Of a DNA stretch of 64,000 bases, positions 54,055 to 63,390 are shown piece by piece. This DNA comes from Zavarzinia compransoris (GTDB lineage Bacteria > Pseudomonadota > Alphaproteobacteria > Zavarziniales > Zavarziniaceae), in the NCBI RefSeq assembly GCF_003173055.1, contig NZ_QGLF01000001.1, positions 689,085 to 753,084 of the forward strand, written 5' to 3'. The number at the start of each line of letters is the position of its first letter. Position 1 is the stretch's first letter. A model generated the notes under the pieces. That model was given only the letters and a program-made list of their open reading frames with translations, was not told the origin of the DNA and did no database searches. Position numbers and translations under genes: made by a program.

Positions 54055-55551
54055 ATGAAAATCGCCTTCGCCGCGCCCAGCCTGCCTGCCGCCGGCTCGG
54101 TCGCCGTCTTCGCCCTGGACGAGAAGGTCCTGGGCCCCGCCGCCCAGTCGATCGACAAGCTGACCGGCGGCGCCCTTCTTCGCGCCATCGCCGCCAGCCG
54201 CTTCAAGGGCAAGCGCGGCGATATCCTGGAAGTCCTGGCCCCCGGCGGCCTCGCGCTCGACCGGGTGGTGGTGATCGGCATCGGCAAGCCCGATGCCCTC
54301 GACGACCTGGGCGCCCAGGCGCTCGGCGGCGGCCTCGTCGCCCGGCTTGCCGGCAGCGGCGAGAAAAGCCTGACCGTGATCGTCGACGAGATCGAGGGCG
54401 TGCCGCTGGCCCCCGCCGACCTTGCCGCCCATATCGGTTTCGGCGCCCTGCTGCGCTCCTACCGCTTCGACAAGTACCACACCGGCAAGAAGGCCGAGGA
54501 CAAGCCGACCCTGGCCAAGGTCGTGGTCGGCACGCCCCGGGAGGCGGCGGCGAAAAAGGCTTTCGGGACCCTCGAGAAGATCGCCGACGGCGTCTTCCTG
54601 ACCCGCGACCTGGTTTCTGAGCCGGCCAACGTCATTTACCCGGAATCGCTGGCGAAACAGGCCAAGGCCCTGGAAAAGCTGGGCGTCGAGGTCGAGATCC
54701 TGGGCGAGGCGCAGATGCGCAAGCTCGGCATGGGTGCCCTGCTCGGCGTCGGCCAGGGCAGCGCCCGGGAATCCCAGCTCGTCGTCATGCAGTGGAAGGG
54801 CGGCAAGGCCAAGGAGGCGCCGGTCGCCTTTGTCGGCAAGGGCGTGACCTTCGATACCGGCGGCATTTCGATCAAGCCGGCCGCCGGCATGGAAGAGATG
54901 AAGTGGGACATGGGCGGTGCCGGCACGGTGATCGGCCTGATCAAGGCGCTGGCCGGGCGCAAGGCCAAGGTGAATGCGCTCGGTGTCGTCGGCCTCGTGG
55001 AAAACATGCCCTCCGGCACGGCGCAGCGCCCGGGCGACGTCGTCACCTCCATGTCCGGCCAGACCATCGAAGTGATCAATACCGACGCCGAAGGCCGCCT
55101 CGTGCTGTCGGATGCGCTGTGGTACACGCAGGACCGCTTCAAGCCGAAGTTCATGATCGATCTCGCCACCCTGACCGGCGCCATCATCATCGCGCTCGGC
55201 AGCGAGCATGCCGGCCTGTTCTCCAACGACGACGACCTGGCCGGCCGGATCGCCGCCGCCGGCAAGGCGACGGGCGAGGCGGTCTGGCGCCTGCCGCTGG
55301 GCGAGGCTTACGACAAGCTGATCAACTGCGACATCGCCGACATGCAGAACACCGGCCAGGACCGCGGCGCGGGCTCGATCACGGCGGCGCAGTTCCTGCA
55401 ACGCTTCGTCAACGACGTACCCTGGGCCCATCTCGACATCGCGGGCACCGCCTGGAACAAGAAGGACCGGCCGACCGTGCCGCGGGGCGGCAGCGGTTGG
55501 GGCGTGCGCCTGCTCGACCGGCTGGTCGCCGACCATTACGAAGGCAAGTAA
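54055..55551 (+). CDS. pepA: leucyl aminopeptidase
   Basis: 498-residue M17 aminopeptidase with the signature NTDAEGRLVLSDALWY, metal ligands in GKGVTFDTGGISIKP and the N-terminal macro-like domain. It removes N-terminal amino acids, notably Leu, and can bind DNA in some bacteria. ATG 54055 with GGAG at 54043-54046 is preferred to ATG 54034. It is divergent from the GT39-lptFG genes and followed by holC after 8 bases. Confidence 0.95.
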   Translation: MKIAFAAPSLPAAGSVAVFALDEKVLGPAAQSIDKLTGGALLRAIAASRFKGKRGDILEVLAPGGLALDRVVVIGIGKPDALDDLGAQALGGGLVARLAGSGEKSLTVIVDEIEGVPLAPADLAAHIGFGALLRSYRFDKYHTGKKAEDKPTLAKVVVGTPREAAAKKAFGTLEKIADGVFLTRDLVSEPANVIYPESLAKQAKALEKLGVEVEILGEAQMRKLGMGALLGVGQGSARESQLVVMQWKGGKAKEAPVAFVGKGVTFDTGGISIKPAAGMEEMKWDMGGAGTVIGLIKALAGRKAKVNALGVVGLVENMPSGTAQRPGDVVTSMSGQTIEVINTDAEGRLVLSDALWYTQDRFKPKFMIDLATLTGAIIIALGSEHAGLFSNDDDLAGRIAAAGKATGEAVWRLPLGEAYDKLINCDIADMQNTGQDRGAGSITAAQFLQRFVNDVPWAHLDIAGTAWNKKDRPTVPRGGSGWGVRLLDRLVADHYEGK

Positions 55552-55559
55552 GCCGCCCG

Positions 55560-56018
55560 ATGGCGGAGGTTTCCTTCTATCACCTGGAGGCGCGGCCGCT
55601 CGAATGGGCGTTGCCGCGCCTTCTGGCCCGCGTGGTCGACGGCGGCTTCCGTGCCGTCGTCGTCACCGGCGTGGCGGAACGGCTGCCGTTTCTCGATACC
55701 GCGCTCTGGACCTATGACGACCAGTCCTTCCTGCCCCACGGCCGCGCGCCCGACGATTTCGCGGCGGACGAGCCGGTCTGGCTGACCCTCGATCCCAACG
55801 ACCGGCCGAACGGCGCGACCATCCTCGTGCTCGTCGACGGGGCGGGGCCGGGGGATTTTGCGCTTGGCCCCTATGCCCGCTGCCTCGACATGTTCGACGG
55901 CAACGACGCGGACGCCCGCGCCGCCGCCCGCGGCCGCTGGACCGCGTTCAAGCAGGCGGGCCATGCGGTCGCCTATTGGCAGCAGTCGCCGGACGGGCGC
56001 TGGGAAAAGAAAGCCTGA
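55560..56018 (+). CDS. holC: DNA polymerase III subunit chi
   Basis: 152-residue HolC; start VSFYHLEARPLEWALPRLLARVV, middle DTALWTYDDQSFLPHGRAPDDFAADEPVWLT (key part) and end YWQQSPDGRWEKKA. In the clamp loader it links to single-strand-binding protein. The pepA-holC order, with lptF divergent, is common in proteobacteria. Confidence 0.93.
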   Translation: MAEVSFYHLEARPLEWALPRLLARVVDGGFRAVVVTGVAERLPFLDTALWTYDDQSFLPHGRAPDDFAADEPVWLTLDPNDRPNGATILVLVDGAGPGDFALGPYARCLDMFDGNDADARAAARGRWTAFKQAGHAVAYWQQSPDGRWEKKA

Positions 56019-56060
56019 AGGGACAAGCCGGGCGGGCCGAATTCTCCCTGCGACAAAAGG

Positions 56061-56074
56061 TGACACCCGTGTCA
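56061..56074. promoter_or_regulatory. inverted repeat operator before the monooxygenase
   Basis: TGACAC (56061-56066) and GTGTCA (56069-56074) form a perfect 6+6 inverted repeat with a CC centre, 65 bases before the ATG at 56140. It is a plausible site for a regulator encoded elsewhere, since no regulator gene is adjacent. Confidence 0.55.
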
Positions 56075-56139
56075 TCCTCTCCCCCGCAAAACAGACGATC
56101 GGCCGGGCAAGCATCCGGACCGGCGCGGGGAGGACAGGC

Positions 56140-58074
56140 ATGGGCAATCCGGCGGCGCAGCAGGATCCGGTCACCATCGGCGACGACCGGACCATCGACC
56201 AGGCGGTGGAGGCGGCGCATATCCCCTCGCTGGTGCTGGCCCTGATCCACCTGACCGGCGACGAAAGCCTGCTCGACCGCGTGCCGCGCCCGGTCTACGA
56301 CTTTTTCGGCGACGGCCAGGGCGCCATCCCCGCCGCGGTTCAGGCCGCGGTCCGGGCCGAGGCGGCAAGCGCGCTGAAAGCCTGGCGCGACGGCCGCCCG
56401 CCGGCGCCCCTGCCGGGACCGGCCGTGATCCGGCGCATGATGGATTTCATCGCCGGCGCCGACATCCCGGAACGTTACGTGCCCTTCCTGCTCGAGGAAC
56501 TGGCGATCGGCGGCGGCGCGCCGCGGGCGGCCGCCCCGGCGATCGCGGTGCCGGCGGCGGTGAAGGCCGCCTTTCCGGTCGCCGTCATCGGCGCCGGCAT
56601 GTCGGGGATATTGGCCGCGATCGAATTGCAGCAGGCCGGCATTCCCTATGTGATCATCGAGAAGAACGGGGATTTCGGCGGCACCTGGCACGAGAATTCC
56701 TATCCCGGCTGCCGGGTGGATACGCAGAACCACCTCTATTCCTATTCCTTCGAGAACAATCACGACTGGCCGCAGTTCTATTCCGACCGCAGCGTCCTTC
56801 ATGCCTATTTCAGGCGGACGGCGGCGAAATATGACCTGGGGCGTTTCACCCGGTTCCGCACCACGGTGGAGACGGCGGATTACGACGAGGGGCGGGGGCG
56901 CTGGCGCCTCGGCCTGCGCCCGCCCGACGGCGGCGCCGAGGTGATCGAGGCCGCGGCCGTGATCAGCGCGGTCGGCCAGTTGAACCAGCCGCGTTACCCC
57001 GAGATCGCGGGCCGCGAGACGTTCCGGGGCCCGGCCTTCCATTCCGCGCGCTGGGACCATTCGGTAGATCTCGCGGGCAAGCGGGTCGCGGTCATCGGCA
57101 GCGGCGCCAGCGCCTTCCAGTTCGTGCCGGAAATCGCGCCCGCGGCCGGCCACCTGACCCTGTTCCAGCGCTCGGCCCCCTGGCTCGGGCCGACGCCGGA
57201 CTATCACGAGAATGTCCCGGCCGGCATGCAATGGCTGCTGGAACACATGCCCTGTTACCAGAGCTGGTATCGTTTCTTCCTGTTCTGGCTGATGACCGAC
57301 GGCATTCTCGATGCCGTGCGCATCGATCCCGAATGGCAGGGCGGGCCGCAGTCCGTCTCGGCCCTGAACGAGGACTTGCGCCAGGCCCTGAGCGGTTACA
57401 TCGCCATGCAGGTCGAGGACGAGACCCTGCGCGCCAAGGTGACCCCGGCCTATCCGCCGGGCGGCAAGCGCATGCTGCGCGACAACGGCACCTGGCTCGG
57501 CGCCCTCAAGCGCGGCAACGTGACGGTGGAGGACGGCCGCATCGCCCGCATCACCCCGGCCGGGATCGAGCTTGCCGACGGCCGCCACGTCGAGGCCGAT
57601 GTGATCGTCTACGGCACGGGCTTTCACGCCAGCGACTTCCTCCGCACCCTCAAGGTGCGGGGGCGGGGCGGCCTCGACCTGCATCAGGCCTGGGCCGGGG
57701 ATGCCCGGGCCTATCTCGGCATCACCATGCCGGGCTTTCCCAATTTCTTCACGGTCTATGGGCCGAACACCAATATCGTCGTCAACGGCAGCATCATCTT
57801 CTTTTCCGAATGCGCCGTGCGCTACATCCTCGGTGCCGTCAAGCTGATGCTCGAGGGCGGCTGGCGCGCGGTGGAGGTGAAGCCGGCGGTCCACGACGCC
57901 TTCAACGACAGGGTCGACGCCGCCAACCGGCTGATGGCCTGGGGCGCGCCCCAGGTGTCGAGCTGGTACAAGAACGCGACGGGCCGGGTCGGCCAGAACT
58001 GGCCCTTCGCCCTGGTCGACTATTGGAACGCGACCCGCACCCCCGATCCCGAGGATTATATCCTGACCCGCTGA
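56140..58074 (+). CDS. Baeyer-Villiger monooxygenase (HAPMO-like, class B flavin monooxygenase)
   Basis: 644-residue flavoenzyme that uses NADPH and O2 to turn ketones into esters or lactones. It has an N-terminal extension of about 140 residues, as in 4-hydroxyacetophenone monooxygenase. The FAD motif is GAGMSG (about 151-156), with GGTWHENSYPGCRVD. The class-defining FxGxxxHxxxWD appears as FRGPAFHSARWD (about 295-306), and the NADPH motif is GSGASA (about 320-325). GGGGAGG precedes ATG. The substrate cannot be told. A 14-bp palindrome before it suggests inducible control. Confidence 0.9.
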   Translation: MGNPAAQQDPVTIGDDRTIDQAVEAAHIPSLVLALIHLTGDESLLDRVPRPVYDFFGDGQGAIPAAVQAAVRAEAASALKAWRDGRPPAPLPGPAVIRRMMDFIAGADIPERYVPFLLEELAIGGGAPRAAAPAIAVPAAVKAAFPVAVIGAGMSGILAAIELQQAGIPYVIIEKNGDFGGTWHENSYPGCRVDTQNHLYSYSFENNHDWPQFYSDRSVLHAYFRRTAAKYDLGRFTRFRTTVETADYDEGRGRWRLGLRPPDGGAEVIEAAAVISAVGQLNQPRYPEIAGRETFRGPAFHSARWDHSVDLAGKRVAVIGSGASAFQFVPEIAPAAGHLTLFQRSAPWLGPTPDYHENVPAGMQWLLEHMPCYQSWYRFFLFWLMTDGILDAVRIDPEWQGGPQSVSALNEDLRQALSGYIAMQVEDETLRAKVTPAYPPGGKRMLRDNGTWLGALKRGNVTVEDGRIARITPAGIELADGRHVEADVIVYGTGFHASDFLRTLKVRGRGGLDLHQAWAGDARAYLGITMPGFPNFFTVYGPNTNIVVNGSIIFFSECAVRYILGAVKLMLEGGWRAVEVKPAVHDAFNDRVDAANRLMAWGAPQVSSWYKNATGRVGQNWPFALVDYWNATRTPDPEDYILTR

Positions 58075-58120
58075 GAGACAGGGGCCTGGGGAGAACATTG
58101 CGGGTGGAGAACATCCCCCG

Positions 58121-58135
58121 GAACCTAAAAAGAAC
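58121..58135. promoter_or_regulatory. LexA-type box 1 (GAAC-N7-GAAC)
   Basis: GAAC-CTAAAAA-GAAC is an exact match to the direct-repeat LexA site known for alphaproteobacteria (GTTC-N7-GTTC on the other strand), with an AT-rich centre. It lies 82 bases before the ATG at 58218. Confidence 0.6.
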
Positions 58136-58178
58136 AAAAGGTGAAAATTTCAATTGCCCCCGACGTCACCCTGTGAGA

Positions 58179-58193
58179 GAACAATTAAAGAAC
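58179..58193. promoter_or_regulatory. LexA-type box 2 (GAAC-N7-GAAC)
   Basis: GAAC-AATTAAA-GAAC is a second exact match, 24 bases before the ATG at 58218. Two such sites in 75 bases of intergenic sequence before the same gene are unlikely by chance. Confidence 0.6.
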
Positions 58194-58217
58194 AAGGGCG
58201 CAGGCAGGGGAACAGCC

Positions 58218-58523
58218 ATGATCGACCAGGAACATCGGCCGTCGCAGGGTGAAGAAGGCACGTTCGAGCGCGTGATGGCGGTACTCGCCTGGGCCTGCCG
58301 GCCGGCGCTGCTGCTCTTTCCGGTCCTGGTGATCGCCGAGGTCGCGGGCCTGGTGCCGATGGAGGTGACCATTCCCTTCGCCGCCATGGCCGCGATCCAC
58401 GCCGCCGGCCGCCGCTACCTGCCGCCGGCCCGGGACGGCGAGGGGGCGCCCGCCGCCGATGCGCCCTTGCTGCTGCGCTACCCGGTCGCCGTGACGATGG
58501 CACGCCCGAACCGCCGGCGTTGA
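58218..58523 (+). CDS. small hypothetical membrane protein, probably SOS-regulated
   Basis: 101 residues with a polar start (MIDQEHRPSQGEEG), one or two hydrophobic stretches at about residues 19-62 (AVLAWACRPALLLFPVLVIA and PMEVTIPFAAMAAIHAAG), then a Pro/Ala-rich and basic tail. I do not recognise the family. It is supported by AGGGGAA before the ATG and by two exact LexA-type boxes upstream. A small membrane protein under DNA-damage control could be a division inhibitor, as with SidA of Caulobacter, but this is inference. Confidence 0.6.
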   Translation: MIDQEHRPSQGEEGTFERVMAVLAWACRPALLLFPVLVIAEVAGLVPMEVTIPFAAMAAIHAAGRRYLPPARDGEGAPAADAPLLLRYPVAVTMARPNRRR

Positions 58524-58565
58524 CGGCGGACGGCGGGGGCACGCCGCCGATCAATAGGCATGCGG

Positions 58566-58877
58566 CTACAATTCGTCATATAGGCAAATGGCGCCGATGA
58601 AATGTACCTGATCCTCATTGTCCAGATCGATCGATGAAAATCCGGCCGGTGTCAGCGAATTCCTTTTCAGAAATACGCCATGGTGCCTGCCGCCTGCCTT
58701 GAACCTATAGGATAATTTTGCGCCATAGCCGATGCCGACGTCAGGCGTCAACAGGCAGCGCCACGCCCCATGCGGCTTGTCGCAAATATAGCTGTCGATC
58801 ATACAGTCGATGTTGAATTGGTATGAGGTCGCCAGATCCCAAGGATCGGACATCGTAATGAATGCTTTCATGTTCAT
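58566..58877 (-). CDS. hypothetical protein, AT-richer than its neighbours
   Basis: 103 residues, MNMKAFITMSDPWDLATSYQ at the start, with several Cys and aromatic residues (IDSYICDKPHGAWRCLL, DQVHFIGAICLYDEL). No signal peptide or TM helix and no recognised family. ATG 58877 follows a perfect AGGAGG at 6 bases; a good promoter lies further upstream. Base composition and codon use (TTT, ATA, AAA, TTG) differ from the GC-rich neighbours, suggesting recent transfer. Function unknown. Confidence 0.65.
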   Translation of the reverse strand: MNMKAFITMSDPWDLATSYQFNIDCMIDSYICDKPHGAWRCLLTPDVGIGYGAKLSYRFKAGGRHHGVFLKRNSLTPAGFSSIDLDNEDQVHFIGAICLYDEL

Positions 58878-58911
58878 TACGTCCCTCCTGGAACACCGAA
58901 AGACGGCGCCG

Positions 58912-58940
58912 ATTTTAAGAGCTCGCGGCCCCACCCTCAA
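58912..58940 (-). promoter_or_regulatory. promoter of the 103-residue hypothetical gene
   Basis: On the minus strand TTGAGG (58940-58935) and TAAAAT (58917-58912) are separated by 17 bases, with the start codon about 35 bases further on at 58877. Confidence 0.6.
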
Positions 58941-58980
58941 GGGGGGATCGATCATCGGCCGGCCGGGGAGGCGCCGCGGG

Positions 58981-60864
58981 TTACGCGCTCTCGGCCGTCT
59001 CCAGTTCCTCCTGGGCGGACAGCCAGTCCATCTCGGCGCTTTCCTGGGCCTTCAGCAGGTCGGCGCGCTTCTTGCCGAGGTCGGCGAGGCGCGGGGCATC
59101 GTTGTAGATCTTGGGATCGGCCAGCGACGCGTCGACGGCGGCGAGGTCCCGGGCCAGTTTTTCGAGCTGCGTCTCGATCGTCTTGATCTTCTTCACCAGG
59201 GGGGCACGGGCTTCCCGTGCCTTGGCCGCCTCGCGCCGCGCTTCCTTGCGGTCGCCGCCGGCGGGCTGGTCGGCGGCGGGTTTCACCGGGCCGTCGTCGA
59301 AGGCGCCGGCCAGCACCTGGCGGCGGTAATCCTCCATGTCGCCGTCGAAGGGCTTGACCGTGCCGCCGGCGACCAGCCACAGGCGGTCGGCGCAGGCTTC
59401 GATCAGGTGGCGGTCGTGGCTGATCAGGATGACGGCGCCCGGATGCTCGTTCACCGCCTGGATCAGGGCTTCGCGCGCCTGGATGTCCAGGTGGTTGGTC
59501 GGCTCGTCCAGGATGATCATGTTGGGCGCGTCGACCGCCATCATGGCGAAGAGGAGACGGGCCTTTTCCCCGCCCGACAATTGCCCGACCGGCGTCTCCG
59601 CCAGGGCCGCGCCGAAGCCGAAGGCGCCGAGCCGGCTGCGCACCTCGGTCGGCCCGGCCTTGGGTAGCAGGGCCTGCATGTGCTGGATCGGCGTCTCGCC
59701 CAGGATGAATTCATCCTGCTGGTGCTGGGCGAAGAAGCCGGGGCGGAGTTTCGGCGCGCGGAACAATTCGCCCGCGGCGACCGGCAGGCGCCCGGCGATC
59801 GCCTTGGCGAAGGTCGACTTGCCGTTGCCGTTGGAGCCGAGCAGGGCGATGCGGTCGTCCGGGTCGATGCGGAGATTGAGGCCGCGCAGCACCGGCGGCC
59901 GGTTCTCGTAGGCGATCGAGGCAGCGGCCAGGGTGACGATGGGCGGCGCCAGTTCGTCCTTGCAGGGGAAGCGGAATTCGACCCTGGTCTCGCCCGGCAG
60001 TTCGGGCAGGGGCTCCATCTTCTCGATCATCTTCAGGCGGGCCTGGGCCTGTTTCGCCTTGGACGCCTTGAAGCGGAAGCGGTCGACGAAGGATTGCAGG
60101 TGCTTGCGGGCCGCGTCCTGCTTGTTGCGCTGGGCTTCGAGCAGGGCGATCTTTTCCGCCCGGGCGCGCATGAAGCGGTCGAAGCCGCCGGTGTAGAAGG
60201 TCAGCTTGCCCTGGTCGAGGTGCAGGATGCCGTTGACCGAATGATTGAGCAGGTCGCGGTCGTGGCTGATCACGATCAGGGTGCGCGGATAGCGGGCGAG
60301 GAAATCCTCGAGCCAGAGCGTGCCCTCGAGGTCGAGATAATTGGTCGGCTCGTCGAGGAGGAGGAGGTCCGGCTCGGCGAAGAGCACGGCGGCCAGCGCC
60401 ACGCGCATCCGCCAGCCGCCGGAGAAACTGCGCATCGGCCTTGCCTGCGCCTCCGGGTCGAAGCCGAGGCCGGCCAGGATGCGCTGGGCCCGGGCCGGGC
60501 CGCTGTGGGCGCCGATGGCGGTGAGGCGCTCGTGAATCTCGGCCAGCAGGATGGGGTCGGTCTCGGTCTCGGCGGCGGCGACGAGCCGGGCGCGTTCCTT
60601 GTCGCCGGCGAGGACGACGTCGATCGGCGTCTCGTCCGCGCCCGGCGCCTCCTGGGCGACGGTGCCGATGCGGGCGCCGCGGTCGATGGCGACGGTGCCG
60701 TCGTCGGCATGGGCCTCGCCCAGGATCAGGCGGAAGAGGGTGGATTTGCCGGCACCATTGTGGCCGATCAGGCCGACGCGATGGCCGTCCGGGATCATGG
60801 CGCCGGCGCCATCGAGGATGGTGCGGCCGGCGATGCGATAGGTGAGACCGTCAATCCGTAACAT
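58981..60864 (-). CDS. ABC-F family ATPase (YheS/Uup-like)
   Basis: 627-residue soluble protein with two ATPase domains: Walker [10 protein letters not shown] and GSNGNGKST, signatures [12 protein letters not shown] and [12 protein letters not shown], Walker [13 protein letters not shown] and [12 protein letters not shown]. The inter-domain linker ([19 protein letters not shown]) would reach into the ribosome P-site, and a C-terminal coiled coil follows (about residues 545-620). ABC-F proteins adjust translating ribosomes or protect them from antibiotics. This form is like the housekeeping YheS/Uup groups. Confidence 0.93.
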   Translation of the reverse strand: MLRIDGLTYRIAGRTILDGAGAMIPDGHRVGLIGHNGAGKSTLFRLILGEAHADDGTVAIDRGARIGTVAQEAPGADETPIDVVLAGDKERARLVAAAETETDPILLAEIHERLTAIGAHSGPARAQRILAGLGFDPEAQARPMRSFSGGWRMRVALAAVLFAEPDLLLLDEPTNYLDLEGTLWLEDFLARYPRTLIVISHDRDLLNHSVNGILHLDQGKLTFYTGGFDRFMRARAEKIALLEAQRNKQDAARKHLQSFVDRFRFKASKAKQAQARLKMIEKMEPLPELPGETRVEFRFPCKDELAPPIVTLAAASIAYENRPPVLRGLNLRIDPDDRIALLGSNGNGKSTFAKAIAGRLPVAAGELFRAPKLRPGFFAQHQQDEFILGETPIQHMQALLPKAGPTEVRSRLGAFGFGAALAETPVGQLSGGEKARLLFAMMAVDAPNMIILDEPTNHLDIQAREALIQAVNEHPGAVILISHDRHLIEACADRLWLVAGGTVKPFDGDMEDYRRQVLAGAFDDGPVKPAADQPAGGDRKEARREAAKAREARAPLVKKIKTIETQLEKLARDLAAVDASLADPKIYNDAPRLADLGKKRADLLKAQESAEMDWLSAQEELETAESA

Positions 60865-60910
60865 GGTCGCGCTAATAGCACGGCCGCGGCGGCGCCACCA
60901 AGCGCCGCTG

Positions 60911-60939
60911 TTGCCTCTCCGCCCTCTCTCGGCTACAAG
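60911..60939 (+). promoter_or_regulatory. promoter of ndk
   Basis: TTGCCT (60911-60916) and TACAAG (60934-60939) with a 17-base spacer, ending 42 bases before the ndk start, in the gap divergent from the ABC-F gene. Confidence 0.5.
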
Positions 60940-60981
60940 GCGCCACCTTTACCGCTCACCCTAGCTTGCACGGAGCCGACC

Positions 60982-61404
60982 ATGGCCGTCGAACGCACCC
61001 TGTCCATCCTGAAGCCGGACGCCACCCGCCGCAACCTGACCGGCAAGATCAACGCCAAGTTCGAAGACGCCGGCCTTCGCATCGTCGCCCAGAAGCGCGT
61101 CCAGCTGACCACGGCCGAGGCCGAGGGCTTCTATGCCGTGCACCGCGAGCGTCCCTTCTTCGGCTCGCTGGTCGAGTTCATGACCTCGGGCCCGGTGGTC
61201 GTGCAGGTCCTCGAAGGCGAGGGCGCCGTCCTGAAGAACCGCGAAGTCATGGGCGCCACCAACCCGGCCAATGCCGCCGAGGGCACCATCCGCAAGGAAT
61301 TCGCCGAGTCGATCGAAGCCAATTCGGTCCATGGCTCGGACAGCGCCGAGAATGCCGCGATCGAAATCGCCTATTTCTTCGCCCAGACCGAGATCGTCGC
61401 CTGA
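60982..61404 (+). CDS. ndk: nucleoside diphosphate kinase
   Basis: 140-residue enzyme that moves phosphate from ATP to NDPs. The start [32 protein letters not shown] and the active-site His in [12 protein letters not shown] are present. Length is normal. It stands alone with its own promoter and a good terminator. Confidence 0.97.
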   Translation: MAVERTLSILKPDATRRNLTGKINAKFEDAGLRIVAQKRVQLTTAEAEGFYAVHRERPFFGSLVEFMTSGPVVVQVLEGEGAVLKNREVMGATNPANAAEGTIRKEFAESIEANSVHGSDSAENAAIEIAYFFAQTEIVA

Positions 61405-61434
61405 CCGAAATCGGGAGCTGACCGAAATCGGGGG
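61401..61434 (+). repeat. 17-base tandem duplication at the end of ndk
   Basis: CTGACCGAAATCGGG plus two bases is present twice (61401-61417 and 61418-61434, one mismatch), and CTGA begins a third time. The first copy contains the ndk stop codon. It appears to be a small local duplication. Confidence 0.8.
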
Positions 61435-61459
61435 CTGAACGGCCCCGATCCAGAAGAAA

Positions 61460-61487
61460 GGCCCGGCCCCGCTGCCGGGCCTTTTTT
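61460..61487 (+). terminator. intrinsic terminator of ndk (probably bidirectional)
   Basis: GGCCCGGC (61460-61467) pairs with GCCGGGCC (61474-61481) around CCCGCT, followed by six T and CTT. A-rich bases before the stem allow it to work for the convergent TerC gene too. Confidence 0.85.
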
Positions 61488-61493
61488 CTTGGT

Positions 61494-63053
61494 TCAGGCG
61501 GCGGCCGGGGCCGCCACCACCTGGTCGATGCGGTGGCCGTCGAGGGCCGCGACCTCGAAACGCCAGCCATTCCATTCGAGTGAATCGCCCGCCGCCGGCA
61601 GGCGGCCGAAGCGGGCCAGGAGGAAGCCGGCGAGGGTGAGGAAGTCGTCGTCCTCGCCGCGCATGCCCTGGGCGTTCAGGGTCTTTTCCGCTTCCTCGAC
61701 CGGCATCCGGCCTTCCAGCTGCCAGCTGCCGTCGTCGCGCTGCGAGGCATAGGGCAATTCCTCGCCCGCGATCTCCGGCAGGTCGCCGGCGATGGCGACC
61801 AGGATGTCGGTCGGGGTGACGATGCCCTCGAAGGTGCCGTGCTCGTCGACCGCGATCGCCATATGGATGGCGGAACCCTTGAACTGTTCCAGCAGCTTCA
61901 GGATCGGCATGGTCTCGATCACGAACAGCGGCTTGCGCAGTGCCGCCTCGAGGTCGAGCCGGCCCAGGGTCTGGGCCTGGACCAGCAGGTCCTTGGCGTG
62001 GACGACGCCGATCACCTCGTCCACCGTGCCGCGGCACACCGGGAAGCGGGAGCGGCCGCTCTCCTTGATCTCGGCGAGGATGGTCTCGCTGTCGTCCTCG
62101 GCGTTCAGCCAGACGACGTCGACGCGCGGCACCAGGATCGCGCGCACCTGGCGCTCGCCCAGGGTCAGCACCCGTTCGATCATGGTGCTTTCCTCGGCGC
62201 TGAAGGCCGGGGCCGTCCCGCCCGAGGAGACGATGGCCGCCACTTCCTCGGACGTCTGGGCTTCCGCCTGGTCGCCGCGCAGGATGCGCAGCACGGCCTG
62301 GGCCGTGCGGTCGCGGAGATCCATGGTGGTCACCCGTTTCCGCACGTTGCGCCGGCCGACCTGGTTGGCTGCCTCGATCAGGATCGAGAAGCCGATGGCG
62401 GCATAGAGATAGCCCTTGGGGATATGGAAGCCTAGGCCCTCGACAATCAGGCTGAAGCCGATCATCAGGAGGAAGCCGAGGCAGAGGATGACCACGGTCG
62501 GGTGCCGGCTGACGAAGGCCATCAGCGGCCGGCTGGCCAGCATCATCACCGCGATGGCGATGACGACCGCGATCATCATGACCGAGAGATGCTTCACCAT
62601 GCCGACGGCGGTGATCACGGAATCGAGCGAGAAGACGGCGTCGAGCACGACGATCTGGGCCAGCACCTGCCAGAACACGGCATGGGTGCGGCCGGTCTCC
62701 TTCACGTCGTGCTCGCCCTCCAGGCGCTCGTGCAGTTCGACCGTACCCTTGAAGAGCAGGAAGGCGCCGCCGAGGATCAGGATGACGTCGCGCCAGGAAA
62801 TCTCGGTCCCGAGGACCGAGAAGAGCGGCGCCGTCAGGGTGACGATCCAGGAAATCGAGGCGAGCAGCAGCAGCCGCATGCCCAGGGCCAGCGACAGGCC
62901 GAGCACCCGCGCCTTGTTGCGCTGGTGGGGTGGCAGCTTGTCCGCCAGGATGGCGATGAAGATGAGGTTGTCGATGCCAAGCACGATCTCGAGAACGACG
63001 AGAGTCGCAAGGCCGGCCCAGGCAGCGGGGTCGGCCATCCATTCGAATATCAT
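61494..63053 (-). CDS. TerC-family membrane protein with CBS pair and CorC domain
   Basis: 519 residues. Seven TM helices of the TerC type (about residues 10-240), with acidic residues in [15 protein letters not shown] and [17 protein letters not shown], are followed by two CBS domains (about 300-425) and a CorC/HlyC-type domain (about 440-515). Relatives include E. coli YoaE/YegH. TerC proteins are linked to metal export, notably Mn, during protein secretion. ATG 63053 has AAGGA before it; the frame upstream is not protein-like. Confidence 0.9.
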   Translation of the reverse strand: MIFEWMADPAAWAGLATLVVLEIVLGIDNLIFIAILADKLPPHQRNKARVLGLSLALGMRLLLLASISWIVTLTAPLFSVLGTEISWRDVILILGGAFLLFKGTVELHERLEGEHDVKETGRTHAVFWQVLAQIVVLDAVFSLDSVITAVGMVKHLSVMMIAVVIAIAVMMLASRPLMAFVSRHPTVVILCLGFLLMIGFSLIVEGLGFHIPKGYLYAAIGFSILIEAANQVGRRNVRKRVTTMDLRDRTAQAVLRILRGDQAEAQTSEEVAAIVSSGGTAPAFSAEESTMIERVLTLGERQVRAILVPRVDVVWLNAEDDSETILAEIKESGRSRFPVCRGTVDEVIGVVHAKDLLVQAQTLGRLDLEAALRKPLFVIETMPILKLLEQFKGSAIHMAIAVDEHGTFEGIVTPTDILVAIAGDLPEIAGEELPYASQRDDGSWQLEGRMPVEEAEKTLNAQGMRGEDDDFLTLAGFLLARFGRLPAAGDSLEWNGWRFEVAALDGHRIDQVVAAPAAA

Positions 63054-63390
63054 TGGGTCCTTCCTGCGGGCGCGCGTTCGCGGCGATGCGGGGCCGGGCG
63101 GCCCGCATCCTGTGTCCGCACGCATCCGGCGGTCTTGCTGAGGCGGGGGGGAAGGGCGCACGCCGTCCATGGGGCCGGGACCCCATCGGACGGCCAGCGC
63201 ATCCCTATGTCCTCGGACGAGGGGCTGGCGGACTCCGGGCTACTGACGCCCGGTGCCGATGCTCCGGGGTCAGGCGGCATGGACATCACAATATATTGGG
63301 ACATCGCAATGAACAGGAGCCGTCAAACCGAATACCTCTTGGGGCGTATACGCCGCCCGCGATCATATTAGTCCAGCGTTACAGAAAAAA
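63054..63390. other. 337-base intergenic gap before the TerC gene
   Basis: No convincing gene is seen. It holds the 5' leader of the TerC-type gene (about 120-200 GC-rich bases) and an AT-richer part (63285-63390) downstream of the lytic transglycosylase. That part has a 12-bp palindrome GGCGTATACGCC at 63343-63354 and two near copies of GACATC-CAAT. TerC genes often have a Mn riboswitch (yybP-ykoY); I do not find its conserved loops convincingly here. Confidence 0.5.

Noticed and set aside
63054-63270. yybP-ykoY manganese riboswitch
   Set aside because: Only isolated words of the conserved loops are seen; the paired GGGGAGTAGC and GTCAACAT elements are not both present. A covariance search is needed.
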